From contig NHZP01000012.1 of assembly GCA_003313425.1 (NCBI GenBank), positions 124,001 to 188,000 on the forward strand: 64,000 nt of DNA. Direction: 5' to 3'. The notes beneath the pieces were generated by a model. The model was given only the letters and a program-made list of their open reading frames with translations. It searched no databases and was not told the DNA's origin. Position numbers and translations under genes: made by a program. Of the stretch, positions 21,101-33,108 are shown one piece after another. Position 1 is the stretch's first letter, and every line of letters begins with the position of its first letter. This DNA is from Pseudopyrenochaeta lycopersici. Taxonomy: Eukaryota; Ascomycota; Dothideomycetes; Pleosporales; Pseudopyrenochaetaceae.

Positions 21101-24100
21101 AGGCTCTCGACAGTACAGCCAAATCACCCTCACTTCTTCTTCTTAATCTCCTTAATCCTCTTGCTACGACGAGGAGTCTGCGACGGTGCATGCAGATTTA
21201 ACGCGCTTATGTTAGGTTACGCTTGCCTAGGACGAGAAGGCGCGAGAGGAGGTCCTATAGGTAACTAACTAGGCGAATATTAACTTAGCGCCTGTTGCTG
21301 TAATAACAACCTTTATAAACTAGCATGAGTTAAAGTCTGTAGAGACTTAGTTGCGCTTTAGATAGACAGGCGCCTTAGTTTCTCCTTCCTGTCTAGTATC
21401 CTAGCAGCCTTACTATTAGGATTATTAGAAAGCTCCTTAAGAACCTTATCTAGGGTAGTATATTATTTAACCTACCTATTATACTTCTACTACTTAGCTT
21501 CCTAAGCTAGATTTATACCTTTATTTAAGAAGAATAACCTATTAGGTACGCTGATATCTTTATCTTCCCTAAAAGTAAGCTTCTTATAATACTAGCAGAT
21601 AACCTAATACTCTTTAATTATTTTTACTATAGCCTTCCTAGTATCCTTAATAAATTAACAGATTAAACTAGGGTTAGGCTAATCTGTAAATAAGTTAGTT
21701 AATTCCTCTAAAACTAGCGGAGAGTCCTATCTCAGCTAACAGCTTACAGCCCTAGTAATGTTTAATAAGTATACTAGTGTAACATCTCTAGGAAAGGCCT
21801 ACTTAACGCCGCTATAGTAATTTAAGTGTCTAGAAGGTAACTTTAGCGCGGCAGTTAAGCTTTAAAAGGCAGCAGTAAGCTCTTAATAGGAGCCTATCTT
21901 AGGAATCTCTATCGTAGTTATATCCTCTTCTACCTTAATAAACTAAGGTAAGATAGTTTATTATTACTTAGTTGCAGGCCTAGTAGATCTATAAGGTAGC
22001 CTAGGATTAGAGATACAGACGTAACCAGCCTTACAAGGCTGACTAAACTATTTAACGTCAGGGAATTTCGCACTGTAACTCTCTAGCCAGTCCCTCTTAT
22101 CGTCCTATCCCTTAATATAATTAGTAGAGTTCTTAAGTCTTAAGTTTTCTCGCTAGTTCTAGTACTTATAGATAATATTATAAAAGCTACGTAGTATCTG
22201 CGTGTAGTTATCTTTATCTTTATTATTAAAAGAGACGCTTCCTTAGATAATGTCTACGCCTCTGCCTAAGTATACAGCCTTAGAGATGTTTAAGTTAACG
22301 TAACAGAAGTAAGTCCTATCCCTAGGCTTAGTATATTTTATATAGTAAGGGTAGGAAATTAGGTTAGGCTCTTTTCGCAAGACTACGTACAGTAGCTAGT
22401 ATTTAACGTCACCTCGCATAAGCTGCTGTATTAACAAATAATACATTACCTAACACTAGCTAAGGTTACTTTTACTATTAATTAGCTGCGTGTAGTAGAG
22501 GTATATGTTAAAACTTTAATTAAGGATTAAGACTAGCTTAAGATCCTTAAAAATCTAGCTAAAGGCGTCGTAGGTAGTACTGCTGTATTCCTTAAATGCT
22601 TTAATATATACTCTCTAATTAAGAGCCTTAGTAACTTCGTCCTAGTTAATTTAGACTTAAACTTTTACTAGGTAATAATAATAGCTCTTTAGGTCTTAAT
22701 GCGTATAGTCTCCTTAAAACAGGGCTAAGAACAGAACTTAAGTTACTAGGTCTGATTAAAGCTAACCCTATTAATCCTAATAATAGTATAGTATCTTAAG
22801 CAGCTAAACTATGTTTAAAATACTAAGGCTTTAAGTAAGTAGGCCTATCTTACTAGCTACGTAACAGTAATGTTACTAGCACACCCTGCGATAGTTAAAT
22901 ACCTAACTACCCTGCCTATCCTTAAGAGTGCTGAAATTTACACACTCTTAATACTAGGTATTAATTAGCTAGACGCGCTTACTATTATTTAACTTCCTAG
23001 ACGTAAGTAACGCAGTTATCTTAACTAGAGCAGACTGTTTATTTATATAGTTACATCCCTTGCGTGATTTTACTGCGATGCTAGTTTTAAGTAAGATATC
23101 TTCTTTAATTAAGTCTTAAACGTTAATACTGTTATTAAGTGCTACTAGCAGTATTTCTAACTCTTTACGTAACTACCTTACTAACTCTAAGTCTCTTACG
23201 CGAATCTTATCTAGAGCGAGAGGCTGCGTAGAGGGAAATCTCTAACGCTGCCTAAGACAGAATTTCTCTTAAAGGGCCTCTACTGCCTTAACTTATTATT
23301 AAGTGCGCCTGTTTCCTCTTAAACGTTGTTCTTCTAGCTAGATTTCTTGAATACTTTTGGCTGTAACAGACAGCCTGTCCGTTTAAGGCTTGCCTAGCTT
23401 CTCTAGCTTATTCTAGATATCGCTTCTAAATTCTTTGCTTATGCGTTAATAACTAAGACTAGAAGGCTTAATAACTTGCGTGTGCCCTCTAATGTTTAAT
23501 AAAGTAGTGGGGCTTTAGCTTCTAGCACGTTTAGAGGTAGTTATTGCTAAGGCTATTATCTAGACGCTAACCTTAGCTACAGAATTGTTCTTATAATTGC
23601 TAGCAGCAGGAAGAAGTAACTTAGTCTGCTTATAATACCTAAAATAATTCTCTTACAGCTACTTAGGCGGAATAGTTATATTTAGAGGAAGCTTTGTTCC
23701 TGCATATAATTACTTTCTATACTATTTAATTGCTTCTGTTTAGAATATTTAGTTAAGATACCCCTCCTGAGAGCGTGTCTATATTGTTAGCTGTAATCCT
23801 AGAAGCAGGTATCTTATGCTTATTAATAATACTACGCAACTTAGCGTTACTGTCCTTATAATACTTCTTTATCTAAGTAGGCATGTTAGCTATCTACTAA
23901 TATACTTCTTCCTAGTTAGTAATATTAATAAATCTATTCTGTCTCTTTCTTGCAGATTATTATTAATAGTAAAGGGCTGTATTAAGGAAAAGAGTAAGGT
24001 TATCTAATAAGGTCCTGCGCAGTAACTATTAGACTACTATCACGCTAGAGTGCGAGTACACTACCTAAATAGAATATAGAATAAGAACCTGCCTTAGTAC

Positions 24101-25051
24101 ATGCTGATAGTGTTCGTCTAGATAGGTAAACGCGCTCTCTATCTCCTTTTTCCTCTTCTTCTTATAAGTATCTATGTCCTTAAGTATAGGATATTACTGC
24201 TTAAAAGCAGCGATACCTCTATACTATAATATTAGGCTTAGTCTTCCTTTTAGAAATTCTCTAATCGCGATAATAAGAGTTAAAGTCTTATTAAAGTAAG
24301 TTACTAAGGCTACTATCTAATTATCTACTATACCCTTCTGTTTAATAGGCGAGACTTACAGTAAGTTTTGAACCTAAGTATCTACTGTAATCCCTGCGTA
24401 CTAAGGGACTTTAACGTTACTATAACGCTTAAGCTTAGTTCTGTAGTCTTTAATAGCCTCTTTACTAGTAAATTACATAATCTCTGTTAGCGCAGGCTTA
24501 ATTATAGTCGTAGTTAGTTAAGAATTTAGGTTTAACAGTGGGGGTAGACGCTTCCTAGGCTGTTTAGGTGTCTGAGGCAGCTGTAACATCGCTTAAAGTT
24601 TATACCTAACAGGCACGCGTATGTTTACCTTAGAAAGTTTTAATAGATAGTAATAGGAAGTAAGAAAGAGAAACTTAGGCCCTGTAGGATTAACTACAGG
24701 CTTAAGATTTAGAGGGGGTTTAAGCAGCAGAGGGTATCTTTCCCTCTCTAACTTTACTTAAAAGCCCCGCTAAAGCTTATTAATATAGTAAAAGGTAAAG
24801 TTACTATTATTTTAACTCCTTCCTGTTACCTAATTAGCTAGCATAGCGGGTCCTCTTAAGAGTTAGCTACTTAGGAACGTTTCCTGAGCGGGTCTTATCT
24901 TACTGCTAGACGCAGCTATTAACTTACCTTTACACTTAAAAATATTAATTATCTTATCTTCTACCTCCTTTAATTAATTCTGCATCTTTAAATTATCGCT
25001 CTGTAATCTTGTAGTTGCGTTGCTACTGTTGGCGCAGATATTAAGTTATCT
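21101..25051 (-). pseudogene. G3 ORF3: extra protein with 2OG-dioxygenase-like domain
   Basis: This is the minus-strand counterpart of G2 ORF3, in the same place downstream of integrase. At complement about 22289-22328 it reads R-T-Y-F-C-Y-V-N-L-N-I, then G-R-G-V-D-I-I and G-S-V-S-F-N-N. This is nearly the G2 sequence and is better preserved in the G-R-G part. At complement about 21961-22016 it reads N-P-R-L-P-Y-R-S-T-R-P-A-T. Compared with G2 this points to an ancestral D-P-R-L-P-H-G-S-T-G-P motif. RIP stops break it throughout, and the limits are approximate. Confidence 0.62.
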
Positions 25052-25107
25052 AGCTAATTAGATTTTAGCAGGTCTTACTAAGCTTACCTAGCGATTGCTA
25101 ATTAGCT
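25052..25107 (-). repeat. G3 junction hairpin module, pol/ORF3
   Basis: 56 bp with ends AGCTAATTAG and CTAATTAGCT. It has the same length and largely the same sequence as the copy at 29819-29874, most differences being RIP-type transitions. Confidence 0.75.
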
Positions 25108-28100
25108 AGACTCTTTAACACCCTAGTTTCTCCACTATTTTTGATCGCGTAATAAGGAGATTAACCTCCTAGCGACTCTAAATAATATTTTATTTAATTT
25201 TAACTTATTTTTATGTGCCTGGGAGGTTGCGCTGCGTGTGTGTAATACTAAATATATAAAAATATGCGAAAATTTAATAAAGGAAATGCAGCCCCTCCCC
25301 TGCTTTAAGATAAAAGCCTGTCCCCTAGGCTTAAGCAAGCTTATCTTCTAAGTTAGAATTAATTTCTAAATTAGGTATTTAAACATATTATTATCTCTTA
25401 GTCTCTATTAAAGATCTTAGTATAATAATAGGATAGCTGCGCGCAGTTAGCTATATTATATCTTCAGATAAATCTAAGTTTATAGGAGGGTTATTCTCTT
25501 TCTCTTGTAACTAAATCGCGTCTTAGTTAGGATTCTTAATAACTATAAACTTATTATCTTAAGAGTTATTAGATTAAGCAGGCGGTAGTAAAAAGTTAGC
25601 TTCAGCATCCTATAACAAAGGATCCTATAGCTTTGTATAACCTTAATACTCCTAAGCGACCTCGCTTTTATCTTAAGGTACCTACAGTTTAAGTCTCTAT
25701 CCTAAGGTAGTGTTTCTAAATTACGTGCTGTTAAGGTCTATAAGTTAATAGTTACCTTTATTCTAGTTAGTATAAAAGACTTTATATAGTCCTAGCTATC
25801 TACTTATAAGCTTCTTATCTCTTAATATATTAATGTCTCTAGCTAAGTCCTATATTAGTATAAAGTTATCTTCTTTAATTTCTTCTTAATAAATCTCCCT
25901 ATAATTATCCTAATATTCCTTCTTTTCGCGTTGTAGGCGCTTAGTTCTTAATACTGCGTTCTTAAGAAATTAATCTCTTAAATCTAGCTATATAGCTCGC
26001 ACCGCTAATAACTAGCCTCTTAATATTACTTATCTAAATAGTAATATCTGCTATATTAGAAGAGTAAGCTTAATTAGAAGTACTAGATTCTAACTAGTAA
26101 CTAACTAATAAGGAGAATATCTAGTCTAACTCTAAGTAGAAATTCTGTCTACCTATAATACTATTAGAAGATTATTAACCTAAAGTCTAGGAAGCTTTAC
26201 TAGTGCGTTGTATATTAGCTTGTAACTACCCTTAATTTTTCCTATAGCCTAAGGGTTGTATGCTAATGCCTAGATCCTCCTAATATAATAAATCTTAGTA
26301 GGGGCTTTAACTACCTTTCTAAAATTAGGTCCGCCGTCTATAGTAAGTGTCCTTATTATACTCTAGTAACATAAGATTTCCTTATATAAAAACTTAGTGA
26401 TAGTAGATAACTTATTATTAGCTATTACTCGTGCCTCTAGCTATCTACAAAGGTATTCTCGTATAATTACGATAAATTTCTTTCCTTAATAATGCGGTAT
26501 GTAAACAACGTCTATAGTAACTCGTTCCTATAACGCGTAACAGTAGGTATTTATTAGTATCTCTTGCTTGCGACTTAATAATCTCTGCTAGCACTATTTG
26601 TATAATATAATTGTGCGTCGTACCTCCTTATATATCCTTTCCTACTAGTATTATTAAGCAAGCATTAAATAGACGCTGTTTACTCCTTTGTAACTAATCT
26701 ACTAATATACTTCCTATATAGCTATAGTCTTTAGATTAGGATTATCTATAACTTAATAAATAGCTATATTCCTTATAGACTTTTAGAATAGATAGCCTTC
26801 TCGCACAAAGAAATTTATTACCCTCTTTTTCTACGCTTAAAGTTGTGCCCTCGCGAGGCCTTTAAGCTTCTTAAATCTTATTAAGAACTAAGTAATTACC
26901 TTAGACTCGTCTAAGTATTACTTATCTAGTACCCTACTTGTCTTAGTAGGTAAGGTAAACTTAAGGTTAGCGACTAGGTTTTTAATAAAATCTTCGAGGT
27001 CGTCTTTAGTCTTGTCTGGCTGTTCCTATCCTTCTAGCTTTAGATAACGTAACAACGTATTAGTAACAATATTCTTCTTTCTAGGAATATACTTAATGTT
27101 AAAGTCTTAGGTAAGAATAGCTGCGAGCTACCTATTTTAGACTAACCTAGGGACGTCAGGCAATAATCTGTTAAGTTAATAAATAAGCGTCTAAGCGTCT
27201 GTTTTAATAGTAAAATGTTATCTATATAGCTAGGTTCTAAATTTCTTTAACGCCTATAATACTGCCTTACACTTAAGCTTTATTAAGTGCTAGAGACTCT
27301 TAGCTTTTAACTAAATTATACTTTTAAATTAATATAGATGTCTTTTTCTGTCTGCTCTAATCTGTTTAAGAGACGCGCCTACGCCTTCTTTACTCGCATC
27401 TACTGCTATAAAAATTATACCTCTATTCTTATAGTTAGGACTCGCTAATACTAGGGCTAAAGTAATATATTACTTTAAGGTACGCATAGCCTCTTATTAA
27501 GCCTTTTACTATATCTATTTAACGCTAGTCCTTATTAACTAGAATAGGGGCTTTGCGCGAATAGTAAAGCTAGGCACCTATATCCTGTAGTAGACACAGA
27601 TACCTATAAATACCCTTACTTCTTTTACATTTCTATATTCTAGCTAATCCAGAATCTTAGCTACTTTTTATTAATCTAGATATCTCCCTTGCGCAGTAAC
27701 CTTATATCTAACTACCCCTAATCTAGAGACTCCCTAATAATACTTCTTACTTAAAATTATAGCTTTAGCTCTTTCTACGTTAGCTAGGGCCCTATCTAGC
27801 TACTAAATGTATTCTAAGACATATCTTCTTACTCTAGGAAATACTTCTTCTCCTCTATAGTTAGTTTTAGGACTGCCTGTAGTAATATTATCTATAAAAG
27901 GAATAGTATATAGCTAATAATCTTTTATAATCTTTATAACTACTTACTAAAAGACTGTAACTAAGTTAGTTGCGCCTTAAACTATTATATAGTATTAAAG
28001 TAAACTAACTAGCGTATAAAAGGTAGTTATGTCTCTGCTGTCTAGATAAAGTATAATCTAGTTATATCTTAAGAATAGATCTATAAGAGACAGAATACGA

Positions 28101-29818
28101 CATCTACTAAAATACTTAGAGAATTTATCTGCTGTTAGAGGCAGATTAGCATCCTTAAGAGATACTACGTTTATCTTAATTAACCTAAGTATTATCTAAT
28201 AACTCTTATCCTTCTTTTTAACTAGAAACTATAAGTTTCTATACTAACTAGCGCATCTTTCTAGTACCTCTTAATTAAGTCTGTTATTAAATATTATAAC
28301 TACCTCTTCCTTAACAGCTTGCGCTATTAAGAATAATTTTTCTTGCTAAGCTTTATATTTAATAGTCTGTATCTTATATAGAGGACACACATCCTTAATA
28401 ATTCGTCCTGTCTTAGAGAAAGTGAAAGCGATCGCGCCTTCTCTGTTTATTAACATTTTAATAAATAGCTAAACTTCTAATTTTATTAACTTAGATCTAA
28501 ACTTTTATAAGGCTAGCCTTTCTAGTATTAATCTTATACCTTATAGGAATACTGCATATCTATATTTAAAAAGGTAATTAAAAGGCCCTATATTAGGAGG
28601 TCTTAGACTTTTTCTTAAGAGTTATAGTTTAACAGCATGTCGCTTCTAATCCTTACGCCTAAACTCCTTAATATCTAATACTGCAGGAATATCTATAAGT
28701 TACACCTTATTAGCTACCCCCTTATACAGGGTATTAACCTGACTGCCTATGCACTTCCTTCTCTTTTCTTATTACGCCTGACGGTTAAGTTCACACATAA
28801 CTAAAAAAGACTCTAATTCTCGCATAGCTGAAGGATCCTTAGAGGCTCTAACTGTATAGCTTATTACTTGCTTTACTTATTCTTTAAATTACTGCTTATT
28901 ATTAGTTATAAAAATAGGTGAAAATTTGCTAAATCTAATAGAAGCTTTTATAAACTTAGCCTCCTAAATATACTTAACCTAAGCATAAGATAAATAAGAT
29001 TCTAAACTAAAATATTGTCTTAGGTATTTTCTACTTAAATCTAGACACTCCTCCTTAGAAAGGGTGTCTGCTATATATTTTCCTTATCTTTAGGAGTTAG
29101 CATATAGTCTCTTAGATGCAGCAGAGCAGGATTAGAGGCTATAAAGACGGCGTTTCTGTCTCTATTCTTAGAAATAATCCTGCACGTAATCCTTCTATAT
29201 ACGTTATACTAAATTAATAACCTTACTAAAGCGCACTAAGGTCCACCTAAAATCGCTGATCTTATTAGGTTTTAAATAATCCTAAAGTAACTAATAATAG
29301 TCACCTCCCCTACTTTAACTAGGACACTCTACGCAGTTCCTATAAAAGGATTAGTGCTTCTATTTATAGTAACTACTCTATCTTAATACGAGCTACCTTA
29401 CTTATAGTCTTTATATATAAGCTTTAATACCTTAGCCGCACTGTATCTTAAAAGGTTTATCTGTGCGCTAGTGTTAATAAGATACTTTACTGTATACCTA
29501 TTAAATAAGGCCTAGCAGGTTAGAAGGTTATACTGCACGTAGGCTATGCCTATCTTCTTTCAAATTATCGTAGCTTCTTATTTAGTAGGATTAACTAAAG
29601 CTTTATGCTAAGTATTATATGTTCCTAGGGCCTTATACCTAGTTTAGGTATTAAAAGTCCTAAACTGTATTAAGTTAAGCCCTAAATTCAGTCCTTCTTT
29701 AAGACTAGCTGTCTCTAATTAATCTGAATTAACCTTCTCTTTATTAGAAAAATGCCTCTGAGTATCCCTAATAATATAGGCGGACGCGGGGTTGTGCGGC
29801 GTAAGGCACTGCGGTGTT
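25108..29818 (-). pseudogene. G3 protease, reverse transcriptase, RNase H, integrase remnant
   Basis: Read on the minus strand. The RT catalytic site at about 27885-27900 reads I-P-F-I-D-N-I-T-T-G (second Asp changed to Asn). The integrase at about 26230-26345 has D-G-G-P-N-F and a later A-Y-N-P-Q-A motif, matching the G2 integrase. RNase H lies between, at about 26900-27500. RIP stops throughout. Confidence 0.75.
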
Positions 29819-29874
29819 AGCTAATCAGGTTCCAGCAGGTCTCGCTTAGCTGACCTAGCGATTGCTGATTAGCT
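29819..29874 (-). repeat. G3 junction hairpin module, gag/pol
   Basis: 56 bp with perfect inverted ends AGCTAATCAG/CTGATTAGCT and an inner AGGTC...GACCT stem. It is the least RIP-mutated copy. Confidence 0.8.
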
Positions 29875-32300
29875 AGCCGGCCTAATACTTAATTCTACAG
29901 CGTTCACGCTAGCTAACAACGCGGCAGGCTTATTAATCGCTTTTAATATATTTCTAACTTATTTTTAAAGCTAATGTTAGCTTATAAGGTCCCTAAAAGT
30001 TATACTACGCACCTCCTAACATAGTATAGTAGTAGCTATACAGTTTAGATGCGGGCCTAGTAAATGACAGAGCTCTATATTAGTAAGGCTGTTATTCTAG
30101 TTCTTCTTTTCCTTATTCTAACTAATAAATTTAAGCTTAGCTTTTAAATCCTAAAAGCTTCTATTATTATCTAGAGGCTGTATAAGAGAGAATAGCTTAT
30201 TATAGGCTTAGCTAGTGAATAGAATTAGCTCTACTTATTTAAACTCCTTAATATCTATTAGTTTGAATGTAGTGTTGCCCCTTATAGCAGGCATACGATA
30301 GTCCTTAACTGTAACTTACTTTAGTTACTTAGAATAAGGAGGTTTAGTAGGAGCTTGCTTCTAAACTTTACTCTGCCTAACTTTCTTAAGAACTAGATCC
30401 TTCCTAATATTCTAACGCGTTTAAGAGCGTGTTACTGTATAAGTTAAGCTAGCATTTACTGCTCCTTCTTTAAAAGCACCTAGAATAATGTCCTGAGACG
30501 TAACCTTATTAAGGGTAAAATACGCCTTAGTTAAGCCTCTTAGTAATATCCTAACGTTCTAAAAGTTTAGTAGGTCCTTAGCCGGGCTTATAGCTGTCTT
30601 GCTATATCTATCTTCTGTAATTGTATTCGTATTAGGACTAACTACCTTCTGTTACTGCATAGCTAGTAGTCTAAGCTTTTAATATTAAGCAGGCCTTAAG
30701 TCTACTCTATTAAACTTCTCTAGATATACTACTAACGCTAGCTAATCTAGAATATTATTAGTAACTCTGTAATACTTCTAAATTTTCTGTTTTAACTAAT
30801 AGAGCTGCAGCGTTTAGGGTGCAGTTCCTTAGATTTGTCCTAACCTCTTATGTAAAAGACTAAAATAGTAAGTCTTATATCTAACTTCCCTGTTCTACTT
30901 AAAGCTAATCTAGCTAAGATGTAAAAGTAGCTAATATAGCTTACATTCTCTAGTAATATAACTAGAGAGGTTGCATATATTATAAGTGTTTTAATATTTA
31001 CAGCCTTAGATAGTAATCGCGCCTTACTGAGGATTTAAGCTGCGAGGAGCCGTCGTTATGTAAGAGCTATTATTCCTTTCTAATAGTAGCTGCTTAGCAT
31101 TATCTCTTAAGACGACTCAGCTGATGAAGTACGCGTAGGTAGCTGGGTTCCTTAGAATCTGACCTAGTTTGGGATGAACTATTATCTTGTTAACCTTAGC
31201 TAGGCTAATCTTCTAGTCGCCGAGGGCTGAAATAAGGTCTTAAACCTCTAGATCTACACTAGGTAGAAGAGCAGGCCTAGCTTCTTCTTAAACCTTACTT
31301 TTCTTATAGTTATTAACTGCATCTTTTAGCTACTTAGCTGTTAATGTTTTCTTTTCTTAACTTAGGATCTAGTGTGTAAGCTTAGCCTCTCTTTCTGTAT
31401 AGCTAGGGGATATCTATTTTATCCCCTCTCTCTAGCGGTACACCCGCTTAAGATACGTGTAAATCTTCTTAATATTAAAACTCTCTAGCTTGTCTAGAAT
31501 CAGCCTTTTATGTATATAGATAAAGATTATGTCCTAGTCTTCTCTTAGAAGGCCTCTAGCGAAAAAGAAGCTAGCCTCTATCCTATGCAGCTAGCCTGTC
31601 CTAATATAAGCGTTACTGTACGCTGCGAAGTTAGTTAAATACTTAGATAGCCCTAGGAATTTTCTTAACGTCTTAAAAACATAGGTCTCTAGGAACGCTC
31701 GCGTTCCTATGCGTTAAGCTACATCTTAATTATGCTAATACTCTTTTATTACTTCTTAAAGCTTCTTCCAGTCTAGTGCCCTGTATAGCCTTATTTTCTT
31801 AATAAAGGTTCTATATATAGTATTACAGAAATCTAGAAGGATTCTTATCTTTTAATAGTTGTTATAGCTGCTATTATCTGCCTAGCAATTAAAGTTATCT
31901 AGGAACTTAGTAACGTCTTTTCCTGTAAATAGAAAGTCTTTCCTCGCCGGCCTTATAGGCACAAGTACTTTACTAGTATCTATAGTGTGTTTCTTAATAA
32001 CCTTAATAGCAGGCGTAAGATCTAATCTGAATAACAGCGAATCTAGTGTCGATTTAGCTATAGGGATAGCTGAAGGCTAAATCCTAAATAGGCTGCTGCA
32101 GCCCTTCAGTATAACTAAATAAGGAGACTGCAACTACTAGGCAGTTCCTTACTAACGCTAATAATTAACTAAAATCTAATACTGTACTACTTCTGAATTG
32201 TTTCCTAATCGTTTATAGTTATTCTTGTTTTTGTTTTCTATTATCTTATTCTTATTTATCTTCTTATCCTACTACTACTAAGTTAGCTTACGCTTATGTT
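29875..32300 (-). pseudogene. G3 gag remnant with zinc knuckle
   Basis: Minus-strand frame between the leader and the gag/pol hairpin. At complement about 30939-30990 T-Y-N-I-C-N-L-S-S-Y-I-T-R-E-C is a gag zinc knuckle in which the first Cys and the His have become Tyr. The start is not defined because RIP obscures it. Confidence 0.6.
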
Positions 32301-32398
32301 ATAGGAAGTCTTAATTTATTATAGCAAGATAACAAGGATACAGCCTCAACAGAGCTGGTCCCTGTCAACTCTTAGCTCTAAAAATATAGAGGGGGTGG

Positions 32399-32546
32399 CC
32401 GCAACAGCGCCATCCCTCTCTAAGGTTCCAAAGGCTAGCCGCAACAGCGCCATCCCTCTCAAAGGTTCCGAAGGCTAGCCGCAACAGCGCCATCCCTCTC
32501 AAAGGTTCCGAAGGCTGGCCGCAACAGCGCCATCCCTCTCAAAGGT
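32399..32546. repeat. 40-bp tandem repeat in the G3 leader
   Basis: Copies begin at 32399, 32439, 32479 and 32519, the last one partial. Each contains CCGCAACAGCGCCATCCCTC and is almost identical to its neighbours, with few RIP changes. It sits between the 5' LTR and gag of G3, where packaging or translation signals would lie. Confidence 0.93.
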
Positions 32547-32710
32547 TTTTCAGGGTCAAACAGACACCCAGCTCTTTCTAGGTAATCCTATAATCTCTGT
32601 ATCGCAATGTAGCGCTCTTATGTTTGTGTTTTCGACGTTGACAGTTCAATGCCATGTAGGCTCTTTCTACTCTCATTAGCCATAGCCTAACCAGAACAGA
32701 CTGTTAGGCC

Positions 32711-32725
32711 CCTTGGGCTTCGCCA
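32711..32725 (-). other. G3 primer-binding site
   Basis: On the minus strand TGGCGAAGCCCAAGG lies a few bases inside the 5' LTR. A tRNA ending CCTTGGGCTTCGCCA would pair with it; I cannot assign the isoacceptor. Confidence 0.6.
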
Positions 32726-32730
32726 TTATA

Positions 32731-33108
32731 AGTGGAGTTAACAAGGTAGTTTGGCACAATCCCGCAGTTCTAGTGTTGTGAATGAGAGGTAACGTTAGAA
32801 TTAAACGTGCGTGAATAACAGGAGCAGCCCTGCCTGTGCAGTCTGCTAGAAACGAAGGTAAGTATGGAGCCTGATTAAAAGTAATAAACAAAATGGTCTG
32901 AAATCTCATTGAATTGACGTAGCTAATGCACTAGCTACTTTGCAAAATCTCAGTTTTGAAGTGAATTATCGCGGAGTGTGGTGCATGGTGCATCACGTTT
33001 GGTGCATGACGTTGAGATCTCTCGCATCTTCAAGTCTTATTATTAAATCTCGCTGACAAAGGAAACCCATCATCACCTGATTGCCTAGGTACCCTGTGCA
33101 ACGGCACA
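32731..33108 (-). repeat. G3 5' LTR (right)
   Basis: 378 bp. The inner (left) end is RIP-mutated (AAGGTAGTTTGGCAC against AAGGTGGTTCGGCAC) and the outer end is clean. Confidence 0.88.

Larger units (their letters stand above)
20272..33108 (-). mobile_element. G3: Ty3/gypsy element with third ORF, minus orientation, nested in G2 gag
   Basis: 378-bp LTRs at 20272-20649 and 32731-33108. The 4-bp duplication ACAT lies at 20268-20271 and 33109-33112. The minus orientation is shown by a primer-binding-like site next to the right LTR (32711-32725), a purine tract next to the left LTR, and the coding strand of gag, pol and ORF3. The LTR copies differ only by a handful of transitions. Relatedness to G2 is shown by the same primer site, a matching integrase and the same third ORF. 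The leader holds a 40-bp tandem repeat and the 3' region a GAAA microsatellite. Confidence 0.9.

Noticed and set aside
23816..24007. Short open frames within the AT-rich block (also 25135-25338 and 32676-32909)
   Set aside because: They lie in RIP-mutated or non-coding parts of G3 with no conserved content; chance frames.
32399..32546. Possible CRISPR-like repeat array
   Set aside because: The units are directly adjacent with no spacers, lie inside a retrotransposon leader, and the organism is a fungus.
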